A stretch of 64,000 bases of DNA from JBMNPT01 sp050943735. Lineage in GTDB: Bacteria > Bacillota > Clostridia > Oscillospirales > RGIG577. Made by a program: the position numbers and the translations under genes. The notes beneath the pieces are model-generated. The model was not told where the DNA came from, ran no database searches, and saw nothing but the letters and a program-made list of their open reading frames with translations. Positions 49,814 through 58,649 of the stretch are shown piece by piece. How positions within the stretch are numbered: position 1 is the stretch's first letter; each line of letters begins with the position of its first letter. The stretch covers positions 124,001 through 188,000 of the forward strand of contig JBMNPT010000003.1 of assembly GCA_050943735.1 (NCBI GenBank). The letters are read 5' to 3'.

Positions 49814-51214
49814 TTATACAGTGTGCACCTTGTTTTCCATATCCACGTGATCCACGTCGATCTTCTGCTTTTCCGCTCTGCGGTATTCAAAGAACTTGGT
49901 AGCCACCTGGGGGAACAGTGCATAGGACAATACATCCTCATCCTGCTCAATGTACTCCTTGATTTCACCTCTCAGAGTATCCAGTTCGGGCTTGAGCAGA
50001 TCAGCCGGACGGCAGGTAATGGGTTCTTCATCGCCCAGAATCTGCTTCTTGAACTCATCAGAGATGGGAGCAGGAGTCCGTCCGTACTCGCCCTTTACCA
50101 GGCCCTTGAATTCCTTGGTCACCTGCTTGTAGCGTTCACCAAAAATAACATTAAACACTGCCTGAGTACCCACAATCTGGGAAGTGGGAGTTACCAGAGG
50201 CGGATAACCAGAATCCTCACGCACCTTGGGGATTTCCTTGAGCACTTCTTCATACTTGTCTTCCTTACCAGCCTGCTTCAGCTGAGAAACCAGGTTGGAC
50301 AGCATGCCACCGGGCAACTGATAGAGCAGACAGTTGATGTCCACGCCCATTGCCTTGGTGCTCATGAGACCAGAAGAAATGTACTTCTCACGCAGAGGCA
50401 TGAAATACTCTCTCACCTTGTTGAGCACTTGCAGATCCAGACCTGTATCGCGATCAGTGCCCTGCAGGGCTGCCACCATCACTTCGGTGGCAGGCTGAGC
50501 GGTACCCATTGCCATGGGAGAAATCGCGCAGTCCAGCACATCCACGCCAGCTTCTGCGGCCTTGAGATAGGTCATAGAAGCCACACCGGAAGTATAGTGG
50601 GTATGCAGCTGAATCGGGATCTTCACAGTTTCTTTCAGTGCCTTTACAAAGTCATACGCCACATAGGGAGTGAGCAAACCAGCCATATCCTTGATGCAGA
50701 TGGAATTGGCACCAGCTTCCTCAAACTCCTTGGCCAACTTCACAAAGCTCTCGATGTTGTGCACCGGGCTCAGTGTGTAGCTGATGCAGGCCTGTACATG
50801 TCCGCCTTCCTTCTGGGTGGCGTTGATGGCGGTCTGCAGGTTACGCACATCGTTCAGTGCGTCAAAAATACGGATGATGTCAATGCCGTTGGCGATGGAC
50901 TTCTGTACAAAGTACTCCACCACGTCATCGGCATAGTGACGGTAACCCAGAATGTTCTGACCTCTGAACAGCATCTGCAGAGGAGTCTTCTTGGCCCGGT
51001 CCTTGATCTTTCTCAGTCTTTCCCAGGGGTCCTCGTTGAGGAAACGCAGGCAGGAGTCAAAGGTTGCTCCGCCCCATGCTTCCAGAGAATGATATCCAAC
51101 CTGGTCCAGAGTTTCAATGATGGGCAGCATCTCTTCGGTTGTCATTCTGGTGGCAATGAGAGATTGGTGCGCATCACGCAATACAGTTTCAGTAATTTTT
51201 ACTGGATTTGCCAT
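49814..51214 (-). CDS. oadA: Oxaloacetate decarboxylase alpha / transcarboxylase 5S-type carboxyltransferase
   Basis: 466 residues, biotin-dependent 2-oxoacid carboxyltransferase: KITETVLRDAHQSLIATRM, SLEAWGGATFDSCLRFLNEDPW, LFRGQNILGYRHYADD, KDMAGLLTPY and HTHYTSGVASMTYLKAAEAG with the metal-binding His pair. It lacks the C-terminal biotinyl domain of long OadA; that domain is a separate gene in the operon. It could decarboxylate oxaloacetate or move CO2 between oxaloacetate and another acceptor via biotin. Last gene of the cluster. Confidence 0.93.
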   Translation of the reverse strand: MANPVKITETVLRDAHQSLIATRMTTEEMLPIIETLDQVGYHSLEAWGGATFDSCLRFLNEDPWERLRKIKDRAKKTPLQMLFRGQNILGYRHYADDVVEYFVQKSIANGIDIIRIFDALNDVRNLQTAINATQKEGGHVQACISYTLSPVHNIESFVKLAKEFEEAGANSICIKDMAGLLTPYVAYDFVKALKETVKIPIQLHTHYTSGVASMTYLKAAEAGVDVLDCAISPMAMGTAQPATEVMVAALQGTDRDTGLDLQVLNKVREYFMPLREKYISSGLMSTKAMGVDINCLLYQLPGGMLSNLVSQLKQAGKEDKYEEVLKEIPKVREDSGYPPLVTPTSQIVGTQAVFNVIFGERYKQVTKEFKGLVKGEYGRTPAPISDEFKKQILGDEEPITCRPADLLKPELDTLRGEIKEYIEQDEDVLSYALFPQVATKFFEYRRAEKQKIDVDHVDMENKVHTV

Positions 51215-51246
51215 ATCTTTCTACCTCCTTGTTTCAAAAATCACTG

Positions 51247-52476
51247 TCAACGGAACATGGTGAGGAACACACCAGCCGCCACAGCACTGCCGATAACGCC
51301 GGCCACGTTGGGGCCCATAGCATTCATCAACAGGAAGTTTCTGGGATTTTCCTTCTGGCCCACAGTCTGAGATACACGTGCGGCCATAGGAACAGCAGAC
51401 ACACCGGCACTACCGATCAGCGGATTTACCTTACCGCCAGTCAGCCAGTACATGATGTTGCCCAGGAACACACCGCCAGCAGTACTGAAACAGAATGCGC
51501 ACAGGCCCAGGAACACGATGGAAATGGTCTGCCAGTTGAGGAAGGAGTCGGCAGTGGCAGTAGCGCCAACTGTCACACCCAGGAAAATGGTGATGATATT
51601 CATCAGTTCGTTTTGAGCTGTCTTGGTCAGACGCTCGGTAACGCCAGCTTCCTTGAAGAGGTTACCCAGCATCAGCATGCCCACCAGAGGAGCAGCGTCA
51701 GGCACAATCAAGCTGACTACGATGGTGGTTACAATGGGGAACAGAATCCGTTCAATTCTGGACACAGGACGCAGAGTACCCATAACAACCATACGGCTCT
51801 TTCTGCTGGTCATAACCTTCATAATAGGAGGCTGGATAATAGGCACCAATGCCATGTAGGAATAGGCTGCCACAGCGATGGCCGGCAACAGAGCAGGTGC
51901 CAGAGTCTTGGTCACATAGATAGCAGTGGGGCCGTCAGCGCCGCCAATGATACCAATGGAAGCGGCTTCATTGGGCTGGAAGCCCAGCAGCAGAGCGCCA
52001 AAGAAAGCGGCAAACACGCCAAACTGAGCAGCGCCGCCCAACAGGAAGGTCTTGGGGTTGGCAATCAGAGGACCAAAGTCCGTCATACAGCCAATGCCCA
52101 AGAAGATCAGAGGCGGATAGATACCCAGCTTAACACCCAAATACAGCAAGTCCAGCAAGCCACCTTCGGTGAAGATCATTTGCATATTCATCACCAAATG
52201 ACTGTGGCTGGGATCAGCCGGCAGGGCTTGAGAAATGAAGTAATCTTCATTGATAAACCAGTCCAAATGCATGAGATTTGCATTGGGCAGGTTGGTCAGC
52301 AGCATGCCGAATGCGATAGGCAGCAGCAGCAGCGGTTCAAATCCCTTGACAATGGCCAGATACATCAGTACAAAGGAAATCAGCATCATCACAATGATAC
52401 GGGGATCTTGTACCAGATTGGAAAAGGCCATACTGCCCAGGAATCCTGTTACAGTATCAATAATCGTATTAAACAA
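51247..52476 (-). CDS. oadB: Na+-translocating decarboxylase beta subunit
   Basis: 409 residues, about ten transmembrane segments; MTDFGPLIANPKTFLLGGAAQFG, GIIGGADGPTAIYVT and GNLFKEAGVTERLTKTAQNEL are family hallmarks (the GGADGP loop lies in the Na+ path). Decarboxylates carboxybiotin and exports Na+. Belongs to the OadB/MmdB/GcdB family. Confidence 0.95.
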   Translation of the reverse strand: MFNTIIDTVTGFLGSMAFSNLVQDPRIIVMMLISFVLMYLAIVKGFEPLLLLPIAFGMLLTNLPNANLMHLDWFINEDYFISQALPADPSHSHLVMNMQMIFTEGGLLDLLYLGVKLGIYPPLIFLGIGCMTDFGPLIANPKTFLLGGAAQFGVFAAFFGALLLGFQPNEAASIGIIGGADGPTAIYVTKTLAPALLPAIAVAAYSYMALVPIIQPPIMKVMTSRKSRMVVMGTLRPVSRIERILFPIVTTIVVSLIVPDAAPLVGMLMLGNLFKEAGVTERLTKTAQNELMNIITIFLGVTVGATATADSFLNWQTISIVFLGLCAFCFSTAGGVFLGNIMYWLTGGKVNPLIGSAGVSAVPMAARVSQTVGQKENPRNFLLMNAMGPNVAGVIGSAVAAGVFLTMFR

Positions 52477-52498
52477 CTCGTTTACCTCCCCGCTTTGA

Positions 52499-52873
52499 TT
52501 AGGCTATGGTAACAAGCACATCTCCGGTATCCACAGTAGCGCCCTGCTGTACACACACGCTGGTCACCTTGCCAGCCTTGGGAGCAGAAATGTCGTTTTC
52601 CATCTTCATAGCTTCCAGCACCAGCAGCACATCGCCTTCTGCCACGGTGTCGCCCACCTTCACATTCACCTTCATGATGTTACCGGGCATGGGAGCTTCT
52701 ACCTTTTCACCTTCGCCGGCTGCTACAGGAGCTGCAGCAGGAGCAGCCTTGGGAGCAGCGGGAGCCGCTGCCACAGGAGCAGCTACCATGGGCTGAGCCA
52801 CTACGCCGTCCTTGATCTCTTCCACGTCTACCTCATAACCCTTGCCATTTACGTTTATCAAAAACTTTCTCAT
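52499..52873 (-). CDS. Biotin carrier protein of the decarboxylase
   Basis: 124 residues: short N-terminal beta region, an Ala/Pro-rich mobile linker (about 30-55), then a biotinyl domain with the lysine in VLEAMKMENDISAPKAG. Equivalent to MmdC/GcdC or the 1.3S subunit of transcarboxylase. Carries CO2 between the two carboxyltransferases and OadB. Confidence 0.93.
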   Translation of the reverse strand: MRKFLINVNGKGYEVDVEEIKDGVVAQPMVAAPVAAAPAAPKAAPAAAPVAAGEGEKVEAPMPGNIMKVNVKVGDTVAEGDVLLVLEAMKMENDISAPKAGKVTSVCVQQGATVDTGDVLVTIA

Positions 52874-52891
52874 TATCGTTACCTCCCAATT

Positions 52892-53287
52892 TTATAATAC
52901 ATTATCCAGCTGTTCTTTGCGGGAAACCCGATTCCACATAGGACTGTTGTCCACCCGCTTGAAAGACTTGATTTTGAGATTGCCTGCGCTGGTCTCCATG
53001 GATGCAGCAATGGCAGCAGTAATCACTGCAATAATCTCTTCTTCATCTTCCTGAGGTGCAGAGGCAGTCTCCACAACGGGTTCTGCCTTTTTCACCACAG
53101 CAGCAGCCTGCTGCGCTTTTTCCTTTTCAGCAGCGGCTTTTTTACGGGGAGCATCGTAGAAGAAAATACGAAACAGTTCCAAAACGCCCCACAAAATTGC
53201 CAGAACCGCAAGTACGATGGCCAGGCCCACCACTGTGGTAACCAGGCCCAATTCCACTCGCTCCAGCATGGTCATAGTCTGTTCCAT
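52892..53287 (-). CDS. oadG: OadG-family (gamma/delta) subunit
   Basis: 131 residues: one transmembrane helix (about 13-36), an Ala/Lys/Glu-rich charged linker, and a C-terminal segment ending VDNSPMWNRVSRKEQLDNVL. Assembly subunit linking the membrane part to the carboxyltransferase. Confidence 0.85.
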   Translation of the reverse strand: MEQTMTMLERVELGLVTTVVGLAIVLAVLAILWGVLELFRIFFYDAPRKKAAAEKEKAQQAAAVVKKAEPVVETASAPQEDEEEIIAVITAAIAASMETSAGNLKIKSFKRVDNSPMWNRVSRKEQLDNVL

Positions 53288-53305
53288 AATATCATACCCT
53301 CCTTA

Positions 53306-54796
53306 TCACAGCGGCAGGTTGGTATGCTTCTTGGAAGGCAGATTTACACGTTTGCTCTGCAGCATCAGCAAAGAGGCAATCACTCTGGGTCTGGTGCTGT
53401 CAGGCTCGATCACATCATCGATGTAACCTCTCTTGGCAGCTTCATAAGGAGCAGCCAGCACATTCTTGTATTCCTCGATGAGAGCAGCCTTGTCGGCGCC
53501 TTCCTTGATCTTCTCGTTATCCAGAATGGTCACAGCCGCAGCCGCTTCCATCACACCAACTTCTGCAGTGGGCCAAGCCATCACTACATCGCTGCCAGCG
53601 GTCATCACAGCGTAAGCGCTGCCAATGGCCTTCTTGACAATCACGTTTACCTTAGCGCAGGTAGCAGCCGCATAAGCACCCATCAGCTGGCCCATAGCTC
53701 GTACATTGCCCGCATTCTCCTCTTCCACGCTCATGGCATAGCCTGCCAGATCGGTAAAGGTCACCACAGGAATGTTATAGCTGTCACATACACTTACAAA
53801 CCGGGCTGCCTTCTTGGCACAGGCGGAGCACATCACACCCTTGTTGGCCACAATGCCCACCGCATCGCCATTCATCCGGGCAAATGCGGTAATCACGTTG
53901 GTGCCATAGTCCTTCTGCAGTTCCACATAGGTACCAGCATCCACTACGCGGGTGATGATGGCTTCCATGTTGGTATCTTCATCGGTGACCATCTCGTTGA
54001 GTTCGGGAATCATCCGATTGATGTCATCGCCGTTTTCCATAACCGGAGCCATCTCCAGATTGTTGGAAGGCAGGTAGAGCAGCAGCTGCTTTGCCATGGC
54101 AATTGCCTGCGCATCATCAGCGGCCACCAGATGCACATTACCACTGGCAGCGTTGGCCTGAGCAGTGCCAACTCCGGTGGAGTCCTGGCCCAGAGCGGCC
54201 TTGAGCACCACAGGCGCAGACAGGAACATCTCAGCCTTTTCGGTCATGATAACGAAATCGTTGTTGGCAGCGATCATAGCGGAACCGCCGGCACACAGGC
54301 CTGCTACCACTGCGATCTGAGGCACTACGCCGGAAGCCACTGCGGTTGCAGCTGCAATGTTGGCATATCCCTGCAGAGCATCTACGCCCTCAGCCAGCCG
54401 GGCTCCATTGGAATCCAGCACAGCCACCACAGGTGCGCCCATCTTCACTGCCATATCGATGATCTTGGTAATCTTGGCAGCGTGCATTTCCCCCAGAGCT
54501 CCGCCGATTACAGTAGCATCCTGCGCATATGCATAGCACAGTCTGCCATCGATGGCACCATAGCCGGTTACCACGCCTTCGGCGCTGACTTCCACAGCCT
54601 GATCCAGCTCGGTGGGACGCTGCTTCACGAATGCTCCCACTTCAATGAAAGAGCCTTCGTCAAACAAGGCTGCAAGTCTTTCTCTCGCAGTCATCTTGCC
54701 TGCCTGCTGTTGCTTTTTGATTTCGTCTGCACCGCCGCCCATTTCTATGGCGCTGCGGAGAGCCTGCAAATCATCAAGCTTCATCTTTGCACTCAT
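53306..54796 (-). CDS. mmdA: Acyl-CoA carboxyltransferase (MmdA / 12S type)
   Basis: 496 residues, two crotonase-like halves of the carboxyltransferase beta family: KMTARERLAALFDEGSFIEVGAF, then AYAQDATVIGGALGEMHAAKI and VVAGLCAGGSAMI in the first half; VTFTDLAGYAM, VKKAIGSAYAVMTAG and WPTAEVGVM in the second. Methylmalonyl-CoA is the commonest substrate, but glutaconyl- or malonyl-CoA types look alike. The sequence is slightly shorter than usual MmdA and diverged in the first half, so the substrate is left open. GGAGG lies 8 bases before the ATG. First gene of the operon. Confidence 0.85.
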   Translation of the reverse strand: MSAKMKLDDLQALRSAIEMGGGADEIKKQQQAGKMTARERLAALFDEGSFIEVGAFVKQRPTELDQAVEVSAEGVVTGYGAIDGRLCYAYAQDATVIGGALGEMHAAKITKIIDMAVKMGAPVVAVLDSNGARLAEGVDALQGYANIAAATAVASGVVPQIAVVAGLCAGGSAMIAANNDFVIMTEKAEMFLSAPVVLKAALGQDSTGVGTAQANAASGNVHLVAADDAQAIAMAKQLLLYLPSNNLEMAPVMENGDDINRMIPELNEMVTDEDTNMEAIITRVVDAGTYVELQKDYGTNVITAFARMNGDAVGIVANKGVMCSACAKKAARFVSVCDSYNIPVVTFTDLAGYAMSVEEENAGNVRAMGQLMGAYAAATCAKVNVIVKKAIGSAYAVMTAGSDVVMAWPTAEVGVMEAAAAVTILDNEKIKEGADKAALIEEYKNVLAAPYEAAKRGYIDDVIEPDSTRPRVIASLLMLQSKRVNLPSKKHTNLPL

Positions 54797-54862
54797 TTAC
54801 TCTACCTCCAAGTTCATTTATTAACATAAAACTATAAAATGAAACACTTTTCCATCACGACG

Positions 54863-54871
54863 ATTATAACA
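54863..54871 (-). promoter_or_regulatory. Extended -10 promoter of the decarboxylase operon
   Basis: Minus strand TGTTATAAT (TATAAT at 54863-54868), 66 bases before the mmdA ATG, with no good -35: such promoters often need an activator. Confidence 0.55.
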
Positions 54872-54911
54872 CATATCACACAAAAAAACAGCCAAAATCC
54901 ACCGGTTTTTT

Positions 54912-54929
54912 ATTGTTATGCATAACAAT
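54912..54929. promoter_or_regulatory. 18-bp perfect palindrome upstream of the decarboxylase promoter
   Basis: ATTGTTATGCATAACAAT, about 45 bases upstream of the -10. The half-sites TTGTTA/TAACAA are like those of Rex, but the spacing is 4 instead of 6 bases, so the identity of the protein is open. Candidate operator or activator site. Confidence 0.6.
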
Positions 54930-54961
54930 TTCGTTTTTTAGAAAAGGTCATTTTGATTATG

Positions 54962-55705
54962 TTACACTTTTGTATTGGACTCTGTCCGTCCCATTAGCTT
55001 GTCCACTTCCGCAGTGGTAAGGGAACGATATTTCCCCACCGGAAGGTTCCCCAGCCGCATCTCTCCCACCGACACTCTGCGCAAGCGCCGGATGAGAAGC
55101 CCCGTCTGTTCGCACATGCGGCGCACCTGCCGGTTTCTTCCCTCCCCGATGCCGATAAACAGCACCGTTTTGTTTTCATAAGCAGCCAGCACCTGAACAC
55201 GGGCACCGTGGGTACGATATCCATCCAACTCAAAGGGCTGCCGCAGACGTTCTGTCTGGGCCTCTGTCACCTTTCCGGAAACCACTACTTCATATCCCTT
55301 TTCCACTTCATGGCTGGGATGGGTCAATGCATAGGCAAAGTCTCCGTCATTGGTCAGAAAAATAAGTCCTTCGGTGTTGAAATCCAACCGTCCCACCGGA
55401 TACAGCCGATGCTGCGAAGGAATCAAATCCACCACTGTCTGCCGGCCGCGATCGTCACTGGCTGCCGCAATGCAGCCCCGGGGCTTATTGAGCATGTAAT
55501 AGACTTTTTCCTCTTCCACACCGGGAGTAATGCGTCTTTTTTGAAACAATACCTTATCCCGTGAAGGGTCCACACTGCATCCCAGCTGGGCAGGTCTGCC
55601 ATTGATGGTTACCAGCCCCTGCAGGATGTATTCCTCACACTTTCTGCGGGATGCCACACCGCAATCCGCCATATATTTCTGCAGCCGGATTTTTCTTTTT
55701 TCCAC
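54962..55705 (-). CDS. rluB: 23S rRNA pseudouridine synthase (RluB/RsuA family)
   Basis: 247 residues from GTG 55705 with AAAGGAG upstream. N-terminal S4 domain (IRLQKYMADCGVASRRKCEEYI), catalytic YPVGRLDFNTEGLIFLTNDGDFA with the Asp nucleophile, and GRNRQVRRM. RluB is favoured over RsuA by the scp-linked context. Confidence 0.92.
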   Translation of the reverse strand: MEKRKIRLQKYMADCGVASRRKCEEYILQGLVTINGRPAQLGCSVDPSRDKVLFQKRRITPGVEEEKVYYMLNKPRGCIAAASDDRGRQTVVDLIPSQHRLYPVGRLDFNTEGLIFLTNDGDFAYALTHPSHEVEKGYEVVVSGKVTEAQTERLRQPFELDGYRTHGARVQVLAAYENKTVLFIGIGEGRNRQVRRMCEQTGLLIRRLRRVSVGEMRLGNLPVGKYRSLTTAEVDKLMGRTESNTKV

Positions 55706-55775
55706 CCGGACGCTCCTTTCCGCGCCAAAGCCTTTTTCTTTGACACAAACAACTAAAACAAATTTCTCCGTTTAT

Positions 55776-55804
55776 ATTATAATATGGTTCTAGTCAAATA
55801 GCAA
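55776..55804 (-). promoter_or_regulatory. Probable rluB promoter
   Basis: Minus strand: TTGCTA (55799-55804), 17-base spacer, TATAAT (55776-55781); the -35 lies in the last codons of the carboxypeptidase gene. Confidence 0.5.
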
Positions 55805-56932
55805 CAAGATATTGTTAAAAAATTTTCGAAGCTTGGCAAATATTGTGAGCTTTTGGGGTTCAGTAAATACATCACTTTGTGCCACCAATGGCAGCTGCGC
55901 CAGGACTGTGTCACCCTGATGAATCAACAGCGTTCCCAGCTGTTCTCCTCGCCGTACCGGTGCATATACAAACGAAGGCAACTGCCAATCCAATTCCACT
56001 TCTGAACCATTTTCCTCCACCAACCCGGACCATCCACCCTCATTGGCCACCTGCACCTGTCGTTGATTTCCGCCGGTGACTGGAACACAAAGTCTTTGTT
56101 CCCCACTTTGGATTCCCTCTTCCCAGCGGACATTTTCAAATCCAAAGTCCAACAAATTGTGGTGGTCCCGCCAATCATCGGGCGCATTGAGCGTCACGCA
56201 AATGAGATGCTCTTCTTCCTGTCGGGCCGACGAAACCAGACAGCGCCCTGCCGCTTTGGTATAGCCGGTTTTCACCCCATCCGCTCCGGGGTATTCCTTG
56301 AGCAGCCGATTGCTGTTGGTCAGCCATCTCTGCTTCCCCTCTTCGTTGTGATAGGGGATCTGTGCCGACTGTGTCCCCACCAGCTTGGCAAACTCCGGCA
56401 GTGTCATGGCATAAGCCGTCAGTTTTGCCAACTCTTCTGCAGTGGTATAATGAGTTTCAGCCGGCAGACCATTTGGATTTTCAAAATGTGTTTGCTCCAA
56501 TCCCAATTCTCTGGCCCGCTCATTCATCTTCTGCACAAAGGCTTCCACACTTCCGCTGGTGAGCACCGCCACTGCCACCGCAGCATCATTGCCGGACTCC
56601 ATCATCAGCCCCTGCAAAAGCTGCTCCATGGTCATACGTTCTCCCGTCTGTAATGAAATGGACGAGCCTTCCACTCCTTCCGCTTCTGCCGGAATGACAA
56701 TCTCTCTCTGCAGATTGCCTGCCTCCACCGCCAGTAGCGCTGTCATAATTTTGGTGGTGCTGGCCATAGGCAATGGCGTCTGACCATTTTCACTCCATAA
56801 AACCCGACCTGTCTGGCCATCCACCAGGCACCATGCCTGAGCAGAAATCTCCTGCGGCAGAGACACCGCACCACAGCTTCCACACAGATACAATCCCAAA
56901 AGCAAACCCGTACAAATTCTTTTTTTCCACAA
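55790..56932 (-). CDS. dacF: D-alanyl-D-alanine carboxypeptidase (DacF type)
   Basis: 380 residues from TTG 56932: MWKKRICTGLLLGLYLCG is a signal peptide, and AGGTGG lies 6 bases ahead. The frame is open further to ATG 56980, but that region is a strong hairpin ending the ytfJ message, so the later start is preferred. Penicillin-binding motifs: S58-x-x-K61 in MASTTKIM, SGN in MMESGNDAA, KTG in DGVKTGYTKAAG, then a beta-rich PBP5_C-like domain and a short amphipathic C-terminal anchor. Trims peptidoglycan stems; sporulation-linked next to ytfJ. Confidence 0.9.
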   Translation of the reverse strand: MWKKRICTGLLLGLYLCGSCGAVSLPQEISAQAWCLVDGQTGRVLWSENGQTPLPMASTTKIMTALLAVEAGNLQREIVIPAEAEGVEGSSISLQTGERMTMEQLLQGLMMESGNDAAVAVAVLTSGSVEAFVQKMNERARELGLEQTHFENPNGLPAETHYTTAEELAKLTAYAMTLPEFAKLVGTQSAQIPYHNEEGKQRWLTNSNRLLKEYPGADGVKTGYTKAAGRCLVSSARQEEEHLICVTLNAPDDWRDHHNLLDFGFENVRWEEGIQSGEQRLCVPVTGGNQRQVQVANEGGWSGLVEENGSEVELDWQLPSFVYAPVRRGEQLGTLLIHQGDTVLAQLPLVAQSDVFTEPQKLTIFAKLRKFFNNILLLFD

Positions 56933-56938
56933 AATAAA

Positions 56939-56970
56939 CCACCTGCCCATACCATGGTATGAACAGGTGG
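56939..56970 (-). terminator. Hairpin after ytfJ overlapping the dacF leader
   Basis: On the minus strand the 15-base arms pair completely with two G-U pairs, followed by TTTATTTTG. It acts as terminator for ytfJ and its 3' arm contains the AGGTGG presumed to bind ribosomes for dacF. Confidence 0.7.
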
Positions 56971-56976
56971 TGTGAA

Positions 56977-57405
56977 TCATTCATGAGAAGCGGCTTCGTC
57001 TACGGGCTGCTTTTCTTCTTTTTTATTGGAGTATTCATGCACAATGCCGTTGACTTTGTCAATGACGCCGGGAACCGAATCAATCAGGCGGTCCACACTG
57101 GTCACATTGGGCGTGATGGGAATAAAGCGGATATTTCCTTTGCTGGTCACCAGAAAGCCCAACGGAGTTACACTGACACCGCCTCCGCCGCCTCCACTGA
57201 ACAAATTGCCATCAGGGGGTGTAGCTTCCTTTTTCCCCTTTTCACCGCCGGCGCTGCCAAATCCCACTGAAATCTTGGATACAGGCAGGATGGTCACCCC
57301 ATCCGGCGTGGTAATCATATCTCCTACCACTGTATTGGCATCCACCATTCCCTTGATATTCTCAAACAGGGTGTTCATTACCCCTTTGATCGGAGCTTCG
57401 CTCAT
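56977..57405 (-). CDS. ytfJ: GerW/YtfJ-family sporulation protein
   Basis: 142 residues, ending in an acidic/lysine-rich tail. Core: ENIKGMVDANTVVGDMITTPDGVTILPVSKISVGFGSAG, a Gly-rich loop GGGGGGVSV, and PLGFLVTSKGNIRFIPI. YtfJ/GerW is needed for germination in Bacillus. Overlaps the preceding gene's stop. Confidence 0.92.
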   Translation of the reverse strand: MSEAPIKGVMNTLFENIKGMVDANTVVGDMITTPDGVTILPVSKISVGFGSAGGEKGKKEATPPDGNLFSGGGGGGVSVTPLGFLVTSKGNIRFIPITPNVTSVDRLIDSVPGVIDKVNGIVHEYSNKKEEKQPVDEAASHE

Positions 57406-58064
57406 TCGCGCACCGTCCTTTCCAGGCTGCGGGAGCCCTTGTGTTTTTTAGAGGGATGAGGTTTTGCGACCTTTTTCCCTTTCCATTCTTCTCTACACCA
57501 AGTATACCCAAAAATCAGCGCAACTACAAGTAAATTCCACACTCGAATGGAAAAAATCAAATCACACAGCGCGCCGCTTTCTCCATGTACAAAATCAGGC
57601 TCTACTTGCACATCCCGTTTCCGAATATGCAGATGTTCTTCCAAAAACAGCAAAAAGCTGTTCATTCCGGCACAAATGCTTCCATATACCATTCCCGTCA
57701 CCGCGGGGTCGTCACAGCCCACTACAATGTGCAGCTGCAGCTTGTCCACCCGCAGCCGCTTCTGCAATGCCTCCAATGCAGCCAGGGTAGGTTCCAAAAA
57801 AGTGCGTACCAAAGCAAATACCCGCTCCGTTCGCTGTACGATTCCCGGTTTGGAAACGGAAGAAGGAGTACTTTCCGTCTTTTTCCCCGCATCTTTGGAA
57901 GGCTTCTTTTTTCGCTTTCCGGTTGGCAGATGCAGCAAATCCAAACGGAACCACCAGATTTGCAGAAGGATTTGCAAGCGAGAATCGTACCGCAGGCGGA
58001 CAGAAACCCGTGTCAAAAGCACCAGCGCCAGCACGCCTGCCACGATCACTGCCAACCACAACAT
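57402..58064 (-). CDS. DUF2953 protein
   Basis: 220 residues: N-terminal transmembrane helix, VRLRYDSRLQILLQIWWFRLDL motif, a Lys/Ser-rich linker (KRKKKPSKDAGKK), then a hydrophobic C-terminal region and a basic tail. Family lies next to ytfJ in many Firmicutes; function unknown, possibly spore-membrane related. Confidence 0.8.
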   Translation of the reverse strand: MLWLAVIVAGVLALVLLTRVSVRLRYDSRLQILLQIWWFRLDLLHLPTGKRKKKPSKDAGKKTESTPSSVSKPGIVQRTERVFALVRTFLEPTLAALEALQKRLRVDKLQLHIVVGCDDPAVTGMVYGSICAGMNSFLLFLEEHLHIRKRDVQVEPDFVHGESGALCDLIFSIRVWNLLVVALIFGYTWCREEWKGKKVAKPHPSKKHKGSRSLERTVRE

Positions 58065-58085
58065 CTGATTCTCCTCCTTTGGGTT

Positions 58086-58649
58086 TTACTGGGAAGCTGG
58101 GGACGTTTCCGTTTCGGCAGACATGGTTTCCAGCTGTCCGGCGCCCTCCACCTTGGGAAGCTCCGACAGAGAAGAAAGGCCAAATACCCGAAGAAATTCC
58201 TCACTGGTTCCAAACAGCATGGGCCGTCCCGGTGCGTCCAGCCGTCCACACTCCCGAATGTACCCTTTTTCCAACAGATTGCTCATCACATTGGAGCTGT
58301 CGATTCCACGCACCTGCTCCACATAGGCCCGGGTCACCGGCTGCTGATAGGCCACAATGGCCAATACCTCCATAGCTGCCCGGGAGAGTACCGGTTTTTT
58401 CTTTTTGCGCAGTGCCAGCGAAATATAGTCCTCATTGGCTGGGTCCGCACACATTTGACAGGTATCTTCCAGCAGCAACAATCGCACGCCCCGTCCCTGG
58501 GCTTCCCAGCTATCCGCCATGCGCCGCAGCAATGCCACTACATCACTTTTCCGCATATCCAGCACCGATGCCAATCGCTCAATGGCCAAGGGCTCTCCCG
58601 CGGTGAACAAAATGCTTTCAATTACATTTTCTGCCTGTTTCACTGTCAT
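58086..58649 (-). CDS. scpB: Segregation and condensation protein B
   Basis: 187 residues, two winged-helix domains; ESILFTAGEPLAIERLASVL, KKKPVLSRAAMEVLAIVAYQQPVTRAYVEQVRG and GRPMLFGTSEEFLRVFGL. Partner of ScpA and SMC. Start overlaps the scpA stop by 4 bases. Confidence 0.95.
   Translation of the reverse strand: MTVKQAENVIESILFTAGEPLAIERLASVLDMRKSDVVALLRRMADSWEAQGRGVRLLLLEDTCQMCADPANEDYISLALRKKKKPVLSRAAMEVLAIVAYQQPVTRAYVEQVRGIDSSNVMSNLLEKGYIRECGRLDAPGRPMLFGTSEEFLRVFGLSSLSELPKVEGAGQLETMSAETETSPASQ

Noticed and set aside
51208..52512. 434-codon plus-strand frame opposite oadB
   Set aside because: Shadow of OadB; no ribosome-binding site or domain.
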